Positions 1 through 5,589 of a DNA stretch of 5,589 nt are shown here, in pieces (the stretch's first letter is position 1; each line of letters opens with the position of its first letter). The position numbers and the translations under genes were made by a program. The DNA is taken from positions 1 to 5,589 of the forward strand of contig WJJK01000358.1 in the NCBI GenBank assembly GCA_014729705.1, read 5' to 3'. The stretch comes from Candidatus Altarchaeales archaeon. GTDB lineage: Archaea; Altiarchaeota; Altiarchaeia; IMC4; SCGC-AAA252-I15. The notes beneath the pieces were generated by a model. That model ran no database searches, was not told where the DNA came from, and worked only from the letters and a program-made list of their open reading frames with translations.

Positions 1-1143
1 GACATATTAAAGTCGGTGGGCAGGTTAGTGGAGTACTGCAAAAAACACGGGGTGACTGTTGACTTATGCACTGAAGACGGCAGCAGAACCGACGTATCCT
101 ATTTGAAACAGGTGTTAGCCGCAGGCCGAGACGCAGGCTGCGACCGCTTCACCCTGGCTGATACTGTGGGCGTGTTAACGCCGTCATCCACTTTGCAGCT
201 TTTCAGGGAGATGCAAAACAAAACCCCCTTGGGCGTGCACTGCCACGACGACCATGGACTGGCGACAGCCAACACCCTTGCGGCCGTGGAAGGCGGAGCC
301 CGGATAGTGGATGTGACAGTCAACGGTTTGGGGGAGCGTGCGGGCAACGCACCGCTTGAGGAGGTGGCGGTGGGTTTGAAGACCCTGCTTAAAATGAAGA
401 CGGGGCTTAGGATGGATAAGATACTTGAGGTTTCCAAGCTTGTTGAGGAATACAGCAACGTACCTGTCCCCCCCAACAAGGCGGTTGTGGGGGAGAACGC
501 GTTCACCCATGAGGCAGGCATCCACGTGGATGGAATACTCAAAAAACCCGAGACATATGAACCCATAAAACCCGAGTTAGTTGGAGCCAAAAGACGGTTT
601 GTGTTGGGCAAACACGTGGGCTTTAAGGCGGTTAAGAAACTCGTAGCAGAGGAGGGCTTAAAGATGACGGACCAACAGCTTAAGGAAGTGTATGCTCAGA
701 TAAAATACCTCGGAGACAAGGGTAAACGCGTGACAAGCGTCGACCTTGAAAGCATAGCCTTAAGCGTTTTGGGGGAGAAGAAACAGAAGGCGCTTAGGAT
801 GGAGGAGCTTGTGGCAATAGCGGGCAACCGGTTCACGCCCACCGCCTCGGTTAAGGTTAATCTAGGCGGAAAAGAAATAGTTTCAAGCGGTGTCGGCACA
901 GGCCCCGTGGACGCAGCCATAGCGGCCCTTAGAGCCGCCACCAAGGACGTGCCCTTCGAGCTTGCTGAATACCACGTGGATTCCGTATCTGGGGGTACTG
1001 ACGCGGTTGTGCGCATACTCGTTAAACTCAAAAGCCGCGAGAAAATCGTGACAGCGGAGGGAGCGGGCGCAGACATAGTCTTAGCCTCCGTAGATGCGAT
1101 GGTGAATGGTTTGAACACCATATTAAACCACGACAAAAAATAA
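1..1143 (+). CDS. leuA: 2-isopropylmalate / citramalate / homocitrate synthase family protein, 5' end missing
   Basis: This cytosolic enzyme of the DRE-TIM metallolyase family condenses acetyl-CoA with a 2-oxoacid, the first step of 2-oxoacid chain elongation. The reading frame is open from base 1, so the gene begins upstream; 380 residues are visible. The TIM-barrel part shows LADTVGV (52-58), the metal-binding HCHDDHG (80-86, His80 and His82 as ligands), the family motif NGLGERAGN (108-116) and HEAGIH (170-175) in the linker subdomains. From about residue 260 to the end there is a complete LeuA-type allosteric dimerisation domain (GTGPVDAA, then GADIVLASVDAMVNGLN). That domain is normal for isopropylmalate and citramalate synthases and is absent from the short methanogen-type homocitrate synthases, so leucine or citramalate synthesis is the better guess. 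The substrate-choosing N-terminal barrel strands lie outside the window, so the exact substrate cannot be read. The stop is one base before the next gene. Confidence 0.9.
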   Translation, partial: DILKSVGRLVEYCKKHGVTVDLCTEDGSRTDVSYLKQVLAAGRDAGCDRFTLADTVGVLTPSSTLQLFREMQNKTPLGVHCHDDHGLATANTLAAVEGGARIVDVTVNGLGERAGNAPLEEVAVGLKTLLKMKTGLRMDKILEVSKLVEEYSNVPVPPNKAVVGENAFTHEAGIHVDGILKKPETYEPIKPELVGAKRRFVLGKHVGFKAVKKLVAEEGLKMTDQQLKEVYAQIKYLGDKGKRVTSVDLESIALSVLGEKKQKALRMEELVAIAGNRFTPTASVKVNLGGKEIVSSGVGTGPVDAAIAALRAATKDVPFELAEYHVDSVSGGTDAVVRILVKLKSREKIVTAEGAGADIVLASVDAMVNGLNTILNHDKK

Positions 1144-1144
1144 G

Positions 1145-2395
1145 ATGGCAACTATATCAGAGAAAATACTTTCCCAGCATGCGAATGCGAAGACCGCCTC
1201 AGCAGGCGACATAGTGGAGTGTGAGATAGACTATGTTATGGTCAACGACGTCACAGGGTTGCCTGCGTTTAAGGCCTTTGAAAAAATCGGGGCAGAACCT
1301 AAACGCGAGAAAATAGTTTTGATTCCCGACCACTACGTCCCCAACAAGGACGTCGCCTCAGCCAATCAAGCTAAGGCTATGGCTGATTTCGCACGGAAAC
1401 ACGGTATCCCCAACTACTTTGAGGTGGGGCGGGGTGGCGTATGCCATCAAATAATGCTTGAGGAAGGCTTTGCAGCCCCCGGCAGACTGATTGTTGGCGC
1501 AGACAGCCACACCTGCAGTTACGGCGCGGTCGGTTGTTTTGCGACAGGCGTAGGGTCAACGGAGGCCGCCACCGTCATGGCGTCAGGGGAATTATGGTTT
1601 AAGGTCCCCGAGACCCAGAAGTTCACGGTTGAGGGGGAGTTGCCGAAATACAGTATGGGTAAAGACATTATCCTTCACGTAATCGGGGAGATTGGAGTCG
1701 ACGGCAGCCTCTACAAGGCTCAGGAGTGGTATGGTTCAACGATAGAAGACCTATCTATAGCAGAGCGCATAAGCATAAGCAACATGGCTATTGAGGCAGG
1801 CGGGAAAGCAGGGTTAATTCCCGCAGACGATAAGACCATAAAATACCTGAAAAACAGGGTGCGGGGAGATTTTAATCCCGTCTACGCCGACGAAGACGCC
1901 TCATACGTTGAAGCCTTTGAATACGAGGCCTCAGAGATCGTGCCAACAGTTGCAGGACCCCCCCTCCCCGAGAACGCGAAACCCGCATGTGAAGTTGACG
2001 TGGAAATAGATCAAGCCTACCTGGGCTCCTGCACCAACGGGCGGATAGAGGATATGCGGGTTGCAGCGGAGATACTGAAAGGAAGGAGGGTGAAGGAGGG
2101 TGTGCGCATGATTGTCGTGCCCGCAAGCAAACGCGTGATGGATGAGATGATAGCCGAAGGATTATATCGGGTATTCAGCGAGGCGGGAGCCTACGTCTCA
2201 GGCCCCACATGCGGAGCCTGTTTAGGCGGCTACATGGGGGTCTTAGCCAAAGACGAGGTGGCGGTAAGCTCCACCAACCGGAACTTCATCGGCCGGATGG
2301 GGCATAAAGACAGCAAAGTCTATCTCGCCTCCCCCGCAACAGTCGCAGCCTCCGCGGCCACAGGGAAAATCACAGACCCACGCGAACTAGGGTGA
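1145..2395 (+). CDS. leuC: 3-isopropylmalate dehydratase / homoaconitase large subunit
   Basis: This is the catalytic [4Fe-4S] subunit of isopropylmalate isomerase (or homoaconitase), which moves the hydroxyl group of the synthase product by dehydration and rehydration. It is 416 residues long, the usual size for the archaeal/LeuC2 type and shorter than the roughly 465-residue enterobacterial LeuC. Cluster ligands are Cys296 (GSCTNGR) and Cys356/Cys359 (TCGAC). Other aconitase-family motifs are VNDVTG (33-38), GADSHTCSYGA (118-128) and NRNFIGRMGHKDSKVYLASP (378-397). The ATG follows the synthase stop by one base with no convincing ribosome binding site, so translation is probably coupled. The partner small subunit is encoded two genes downstream, separated by an unrelated small gene. 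One oddity is Pro273 in GPPLPEN, where relatives usually have Pro-His-x-Pro. The family is certain; leucine versus homocitrate-type substrate is inferred from the operon. Confidence 0.93.
   Translation: MATISEKILSQHANAKTASAGDIVECEIDYVMVNDVTGLPAFKAFEKIGAEPKREKIVLIPDHYVPNKDVASANQAKAMADFARKHGIPNYFEVGRGGVCHQIMLEEGFAAPGRLIVGADSHTCSYGAVGCFATGVGSTEAATVMASGELWFKVPETQKFTVEGELPKYSMGKDIILHVIGEIGVDGSLYKAQEWYGSTIEDLSIAERISISNMAIEAGGKAGLIPADDKTIKYLKNRVRGDFNPVYADEDASYVEAFEYEASEIVPTVAGPPLPENAKPACEVDVEIDQAYLGSCTNGRIEDMRVAAEILKGRRVKEGVRMIVVPASKRVMDEMIAEGLYRVFSEAGAYVSGPTCGACLGGYMGVLAKDEVAVSSTNRNFIGRMGHKDSKVYLASPATVAASAATGKITDPRELG
2083..2102 (+). repeat. Tandem 10-bp purine repeat inside leuC resembling two ribosome binding sites
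   Basis: The unit AAGGAGGGTG occurs twice with no gap. Each copy contains a strong Shine-Dalgarno-like GGAGGGTG. An in-frame ATG (Met322 of LeuC) lies at 2108, five bases after the second copy. The DNA codes for a Lys-Gly-Arg-Arg-Val-Lys-Glu-Gly stretch that is ordinary for LeuC proteins, so coding constraint may explain it fully. Confidence 0.5.
2390..2395 (+). promoter_or_regulatory. Ribosome binding site for the 126-residue gene, overlapping the leuC stop
   Basis: GGGTGA matches the archaeal/bacterial anti-Shine-Dalgarno core (GGTGA) and lies six bases upstream of the ATG at 2402. Its last three bases are also the leuC stop codon, so ribosomes ending leuC are well placed to restart. It supports both the start choice and the reality of the small gene. 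Confidence 0.6.
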
Positions 2396-2401
2396 ATCAA
2401 G

Positions 2402-2782
2402 ATGGTTGAGAAACAAAAAAAATCCACGGATCGAACCCCTCAAGTCGTAGCTAAAATACATGGATTGGATACTTGGGATTTGCACGCTCACGGGCCTTTG
2501 AGTAAATTGGTGGAGCAGAATAAGTGGGCGGAAGCAGGCACCAGGATCCTAACTGATCGGAAGCCCGACGACGAGCAGGCGCTGAAAGACGCCGTCGCAT
2601 GCTTTGCGTTAGACCGTCAATGCCAAGACGAGCTTGATCGAAGCCATTGGGATGTGATGGTTGAAAGCAAGCTTAAATCCTCCCTTAAAAGACCTGACAT
2701 GCTGGAGGAGTATTTGGGGTTAATTGAGGATCCAAAAAAACTCAGACAATCCCAAGAGCGTCTGAAGGAAAGATATCAATAA
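2402..2782 (+). CDS. Hypothetical 126-residue protein between the isomerase subunit genes
   Basis: I do not recognise this protein. It has 126 residues and no signal peptide or membrane segment, so it is probably cytosolic. After a Lys-rich start (residues 1-10) there is a short His-containing segment (WDLHAHG, 25-31), and the rest looks largely helical and highly charged: about 33-50, 56-80, 82-95 and 99-125, ending in a Lys/Arg/Glu-rich tail. Its two cysteines (67 and 74) and scattered histidines form no known metal motif. It is likely real: it has a good ribosome binding site, is co-directional, and sits 6 bases after leuC and 17 bases before leuD. It lies in the same frame as leuC, separated by a TGA and two codons. 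Four of its nine Arg codons are CGA or CGT, against none of 17 in leuC. The place in the operon suggests a link to the isomerase or its pathway, but that is inference only. Confidence 0.75.
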   Translation: MVEKQKKSTDRTPQVVAKIHGLDTWDLHAHGPLSKLVEQNKWAEAGTRILTDRKPDDEQALKDAVACFALDRQCQDELDRSHWDVMVESKLKSSLKRPDMLEEYLGLIEDPKKLRQSQERLKERYQ

Positions 2783-2787
2783 AAAAA

Positions 2788-2793
2788 GGGGGT
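2788..2793 (+). promoter_or_regulatory. Probable ribosome binding site of leuD
   Basis: The 17-base gap between the small gene and leuD is a run of A, then GGGGGT, then TTAAGG directly against the ATG. GGGGGT, ending about six bases before the start, is the best-spaced Shine-Dalgarno-like match. The match is modest. Confidence 0.4.
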
Positions 2794-2799
2794 TTAAGG

Positions 2800-3288
2800 A
2801 TGAGAGAGGAAATTGTCGGCAGGGCCTGGGTTTTCGAGGACAACGTTGACACGGATCAGATAATCCCCGCTGAATACTTGGTTACCGCCGACCCCAGGGA
2901 GCTGGGGGAGCATGCGTTTGAAAAAGTCAGGCCGGATTTCACGGAGAAAGTAGGGGAAGGGGATGTTATCGTAGCAGGCGAAAACTTCGGTTGCGGCTCA
3001 AGCCGCGAGCATGCGCCGCTTGCCCTATTGGGGTGCGGCGTATCCTGTGTTATAGCCGAAAGCTTTGCCCGCATATTCTATCGAAACAGCATAAACCTGG
3101 GGTTCCCTGTTATTGAATGCAGCGTTGAAGCCGAAGACGGGGACGAAATAAAGGTGGATTTCACTGAAGGCGTGGTAGTCAACAAGACGCAGAATAAAAG
3201 CCACCCCTTTAAACCCCTGCCCGATTTTCTGAAGAACCTGATTGAATCAGGCGGATTAATTGAGTACACAAAAGAAAAGCTAAAATGA
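2800..3288 (+). CDS. leuD: 3-isopropylmalate dehydratase / homoaconitase small subunit
   Basis: This is the swivelling small subunit that pairs with the LeuC product and supplies substrate-specificity residues. It has 162 residues, normal for the archaeal/LeuD2 type. Motifs are DNVDTDQIIPAEYL (14-27), GENFGCGSSREHAP (around 60-73) and ESFARIFYRNSINLG (around 86-100), all characteristic of the family. The specificity loop after the first helix reads Tyr26-Leu27-Val28-Thr29. From published work on Methanocaldococcus jannaschii, the homoaconitase small subunit has Arg-Thr and the isopropylmalate isomerase small subunit has Val-Tyr at the last two positions. The Val-Thr pair here is intermediate, so substrate range cannot be fixed from this loop. 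The gene lies 17 bases after the small unknown gene and its stop overlaps the next start as ATGA (3285-3288), a typical coupling arrangement. Confidence 0.93.
   Translation: MREEIVGRAWVFEDNVDTDQIIPAEYLVTADPRELGEHAFEKVRPDFTEKVGEGDVIVAGENFGCGSSREHAPLALLGCGVSCVIAESFARIFYRNSINLGFPVIECSVEAEDGDEIKVDFTEGVVVNKTQNKSHPFKPLPDFLKNLIESGGLIEYTKEKLK
3285..3288 (+). other. ATGA start/stop overlap joining leuD and leuB
   Basis: The leuB start codon shares bases with the leuD TGA stop. Only A-rich sequence lies before it, with no good ribosome binding site, so re-initiation by ribosomes finishing leuD is the likely way leuB is translated. Confidence 0.8.
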
Positions 3289-4421
3289 CTTCATATGATG
3301 TTGCAGTAATCAAGGGAGACGGCATAGGGCCGGAAATAATCGACGAAGGAGTAAAAGTAATTAACGCTGTTTCCGAGTTAAACGGGTTCGACGTGAACTG
3401 GGTGGAATTCCCCCACGGCGCTGACCACTACCTGGAAAACAATGTGTTGATGCCTGAAGAGGATTTAAGGGAGATAGGGAAGAACCAGGCCATCTATCTA
3501 GGGGCTTTAGGCGACCCCCGGTGCGAGCCGGGAGTCCTTGAAAAGGGTATACTGCTTAAAACCCGCTTCTACTTCGATCAATACGTGAACCTACGTCCCG
3601 TGAAGCTTCTTGAAGGCGTGGAATGCCCCCTCAAAAACAAGGGCCCAAAAGACATAGACTTCGTGGTGGTTCGGGAGAACACCGAAGACTTCTACGTAGG
3701 CATAGGAAACAGGGTGTCCCCCGGGAAAACCAGGCAAGAACTTGAGGTGCTGCGCAGCCTATATAACATTAAATTCGGGTTAGACATAGAATGCGATAAA
3801 TCAGAGGTCGCCTACCAGATAGGCGTGTTATCACGTGAAGGATCTGAACGCGTAATCCGCTACGCATTCGAGTTAGCCCGAAAACAGGGCCACGAGAGGC
3901 TGTGCGCAGTCGATAAAGCCAACGTATTATCCCATGTCTATAACTTCTGGAGACAGATAGTTGAGGAAGTATCAACTGACTACTCAGACGTCACGCATGA
4001 ATATAATTTTGTCGACGCAATCACCATGTGGTTTGTGAAAAACCCGGAATGGTATCAGACTGTGGTAACGCCCAACATGTTCGGAGACATAATAACCGAT
4101 TTAGGCGCAATGATTCAGGGGGGTTTAGGACTTGCCCCAGGCGGGAACATCAACCCCGAAGGCGTATCCATGTTCGAGCCTATACACGGGTCAGCCCCCA
4201 AATACAAGGGCCAAAACAGGGCGAACCCGCTTGCCACGATCTGGGCGGGGGCGTTGCTTGTTGAGGAGCTTGGAGAAGAAGAGTCCGCGGAAAAAATCAT
4301 ATCAGCCATCGGATCCGTGTTGGCTGAAGGCAACGTGCGCTCCAAGGATCTGGGGGGAAGCGCAAGCACAAGCCAGATGGGGGCTGCGGTGGTAGCGAAA
4401 ATAAAGGAACTACATGGTTAA
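3285..4421 (+). CDS. leuB: 3-isopropylmalate / tartrate / D-malate-type dehydrogenase (isocitrate/isopropylmalate dehydrogenase family)
   Basis: This cytosolic beta-decarboxylating dehydrogenase oxidises a 2-hydroxyacid with loss of CO2, the last step of the elongation cycle encoded here. It has 378 residues, close to the family norm. GDGIGPE (11-17) opens the fold. Substrate- and metal-binding residues expected of the family are all present: Arg94, Arg104, Arg130, Tyr137, Lys211, Asp244, Asp268 and Asp272. The segment FDQYVNLRPVKLLEGVECPL and VVVRENTED resemble E. coli D-malate dehydrogenase DmlA and tartrate dehydrogenase more than classical LeuB. The coenzyme loop reads HGSAPKYKGQN (301-311); Lys306-Tyr307 match the NADP-selecting Lys344-Tyr345 of E. 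coli isocitrate dehydrogenase, whereas NAD-using LeuB has Asp there, so NADP use is inferred. The operon position favours isopropylmalate or methylmalate as substrate. Homoisocitrate or D-malate are alternatives. The gene starts inside the leuD stop and ends 8 bases into uvrC. Confidence 0.88.
   Translation: MTSYDVAVIKGDGIGPEIIDEGVKVINAVSELNGFDVNWVEFPHGADHYLENNVLMPEEDLREIGKNQAIYLGALGDPRCEPGVLEKGILLKTRFYFDQYVNLRPVKLLEGVECPLKNKGPKDIDFVVVRENTEDFYVGIGNRVSPGKTRQELEVLRSLYNIKFGLDIECDKSEVAYQIGVLSREGSERVIRYAFELARKQGHERLCAVDKANVLSHVYNFWRQIVEEVSTDYSDVTHEYNFVDAITMWFVKNPEWYQTVVTPNMFGDIITDLGAMIQGGLGLAPGGNINPEGVSMFEPIHGSAPKYKGQNRANPLATIWAGALLVEELGEEESAEKIISAIGSVLAEGNVRSKDLGGSASTSQMGAAVVAKIKELHG
4403..4408 (+). 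promoter_or_regulatory. Probable ribosome binding site of uvrC, inside the end of leuB
   Basis: AAAGGA ends five bases before the ATG at 4414 and lies within the last codons of leuB. It supports the uvrC start that overlaps leuB by 8 bases. Confidence 0.45.
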
Positions 4422-5589
4422 ACCGTCTTTAAAGGAAAAAGCAAGGCGGGCGCCGCATAAATGCGGGGTCTACCTCTGGAAGGATGAGGGGGGGCGGATA
4501 CTCTACGTTGGGAAAGCCCTAGACCTTAGGAAAAGATTATCCGATTACTTCACAGGCAGACTCGACCCGAAAACCACTTTAATGGTTAGACGCGCCCATA
4601 AAATAGAGTGGATACTTACTGGAAACGAGGATGAAGCCCTTCTGCTTGAGGATGCGTTAGTCAAAAACCATCAACCGAGATACAACGTACGCCTTCGAGA
4701 CGATAAAAGATACCCCTACCTTAAGCTCACATTAGGCGAAAAATACCCCCGCCTCATGTTGACTCGCAGGATAATCGAAGACGGTTCAAGGTATTTCGGA
4801 CCCTACACCGACGTTGGAGCAGTCAGGCGGACTATGAAACTGTTGTCCCGGCTTTTCGGAGTTAGGGTGTGCGGGAAAAACCCTGAGAAATCCTCCTCCT
4901 GCCTCAATTACCATATGGGCCGGTGTCTTGCCCCCTGCGAACACGCAACCAAAGAGGAATATGATTCAGCCGTCTCCAACGCCATTGATTTTCTGATAAA
5001 AAACCCCAGGAAAACCATATCGTCTTTGAAAAAACAGATGAAGGCGTATTCAGACAAACAAATGTATGAGCGAGCGCAGAAACTGAAATCCGCAATAGCC
5101 GATGTTGAAGCTTTAAGCGTATCCCAAAAGGTTGCCTTCCCCAACCTTGAGGAATCCGACTTCATAGGCTACGCGAACTTGGATAACCGCGCCAACATAA
5201 CCGTCCTTAAGGTGAGGCGGGGTTATGTGGTTGCAACGCTTCACTATTCCTTGACTGGCGTGATGCGTTTCAAGGCGCAGGCAGCGGTCAAGGTTTTTGT
5301 TAAACAGTATTACGTCACCGAAGACGTGGTGCCTGAAAACATCTACGTCTCCCACACCCCCACAGACCACGAGGCGTTGACACACCTACTGTCAGAGCTG
5401 AAATCCCGAAGAGTCAAGATTAAAAAGCCTGTTTCCGGGCGGAAAAAGAAACTTGTTGAATTGGCTCGGGAAAACAGCCTGCATGAGCTGGAAAACAGGA
5501 AACTATCCCACACTAAGCCTAAACCCGAAATACTTCTTCGGAAGCTGCTTGGCCTGCCTGAAACACCTAAAAGAATCGAAGGCTACGAC
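4414..5589 (+). CDS. uvrC: UvrABC system protein C (excinuclease subunit), 3' end missing
   Basis: UvrC makes both incisions beside a DNA lesion after UvrA and UvrB have located it. 392 residues are visible of a usual total of about 600. The N-terminal GIY-YIG nuclease (about 16-95) has CGVYL (17-21), LYVGKALDLRKR (30-41), Glu79 and RYNV (89-92), the residues needed for the 3' incision. A cysteine cluster follows: Cys153, Cys163, Cys171 and Cys175, the spacing reported to hold an Fe-S cluster in E. coli UvrC. A UVR helical hairpin for UvrB contact spans about 197-234. The RNase H-like 5'-incision domain starts near 249, and the window stops exactly at Asp392 of RIEGYD, which aligns with its first catalytic aspartate (E. 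coli Asp399). The frame is intact throughout. The start overlaps leuB by 8 bases, so it is probably co-expressed with the biosynthetic genes. Cys17 replaces the usual Pro before GVY. Confidence 0.95.
   Translation, partial: MVKPSLKEKARRAPHKCGVYLWKDEGGRILYVGKALDLRKRLSDYFTGRLDPKTTLMVRRAHKIEWILTGNEDEALLLEDALVKNHQPRYNVRLRDDKRYPYLKLTLGEKYPRLMLTRRIIEDGSRYFGPYTDVGAVRRTMKLLSRLFGVRVCGKNPEKSSSCLNYHMGRCLAPCEHATKEEYDSAVSNAIDFLIKNPRKTISSLKKQMKAYSDKQMYERAQKLKSAIADVEALSVSQKVAFPNLEESDFIGYANLDNRANITVLKVRRGYVVATLHYSLTGVMRFKAQAAVKVFVKQYYVTEDVVPENIYVSHTPTDHEALTHLLSELKSRRVKIKKPVSGRKKKLVELARENSLHELENRKLSHTKPKPEILLRKLLGLPETPKRIEGYD

Noticed and set aside
16..18. GTG at base 16 as the true start of the synthase
   Set aside because: The frame is open back to base 1 and the protein would lack the first half of the TIM barrel; the gene clearly starts upstream of the window.
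99..611. Long minus-strand open frame opposite the synthase gene
   Set aside because: It lies wholly antisense to an unmistakable synthase coding region, and its translation is low-complexity Ser/Thr/Pro-rich with no recognisable motif. It is a shadow of codon bias.
696..1151. Minus-strand open frame of 151 codons opposite the end of the synthase gene
   Set aside because: It is antisense to the conserved allosteric domain and has no family resemblance or ribosome binding site that I can see.
2783..2799. Possible promoter or terminator in the only gap longer than 10 bases
   Set aside because: Seventeen bases of A-run plus G-run show no TATA-like box, no hairpin and no T-tract; it fits a ribosome binding site only.
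4028..4395. Two plus-strand open frames overlapping the dehydrogenase gene in other frames
   Set aside because: The dehydrogenase frame there carries GDIITD, the HGSAPKY coenzyme loop and other family motifs, so the alternative frames are shadows.
4904..5385. Three minus-strand open frames opposite uvrC
   Set aside because: The plus strand here is a continuous UvrC frame with the cysteine cluster, UVR hairpin and RNase H-like domain start.

Overview
The window reads entirely in one direction (+ strand). It is a compact six-gene run, almost certainly one transcription unit, with both ends cut off. In order it holds the 3' part of a 2-isopropylmalate/citramalate/homocitrate synthase (1-1143), the large subunit of an isopropylmalate isomerase/homoaconitase (1145-2395), a 126-residue protein I do not recognise (2402-2782), the small subunit of the same isomerase (2800-3288), a beta-decarboxylating 2-hydroxyacid dehydrogenase of the isopropylmalate/tartrate/D-malate dehydrogenase group (3285-4421), and the 5' part of the nucleotide excision repair nuclease gene uvrC (4414 to the end). 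Gaps between genes are 1, 6 and 17 bases, followed by overlaps of 4 and 8 bases. There is no intergenic stretch long enough for an independent promoter or terminator, and no RNA gene, mobile element or CRISPR array is visible.

The synthase, isomerase and dehydrogenase carry out the standard 2-oxoacid elongation cycle: acetyl-CoA condensation, hydroxyl migration through a dehydration/rehydration step, then oxidative decarboxylation. With 3-methyl-2-oxobutanoate as substrate this is leucine synthesis. With pyruvate it is the citramalate route to 2-oxobutyrate and isoleucine. With 2-oxoglutarate it is the first part of the aminoadipate lysine route. The C-terminal allosteric domain on the synthase favours leucine or citramalate function. 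The specificity loop of the small subunit (Tyr-Leu-Val-Thr) and the D-malate/tartrate-dehydrogenase-like, Lys-Tyr (NADP-type) signature of the dehydrogenase leave the exact substrate open.

The organism is probably an archaeon, or a bacterium with archaeal-type leucine genes. The isomerase is the short two-subunit LeuC/LeuD type shared with homoaconitases, Ile codons are often ATA, Arg codons mix AGG/AGA with CGG/CGC, and ribosome binding sites resemble GGTGA. By eye, GC is close to half. I cannot fix the phylum. UvrC is of bacterial origin and patchy in archaea, so its position at the end of an amino-acid operon is notable.

The two points most worth following are the unrecognised gene placed between the two isomerase subunits, whose arginine codon use differs from its neighbours, and the NADP-type coenzyme signature of the dehydrogenase. 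Nothing here amounts to a clearly new biological system.
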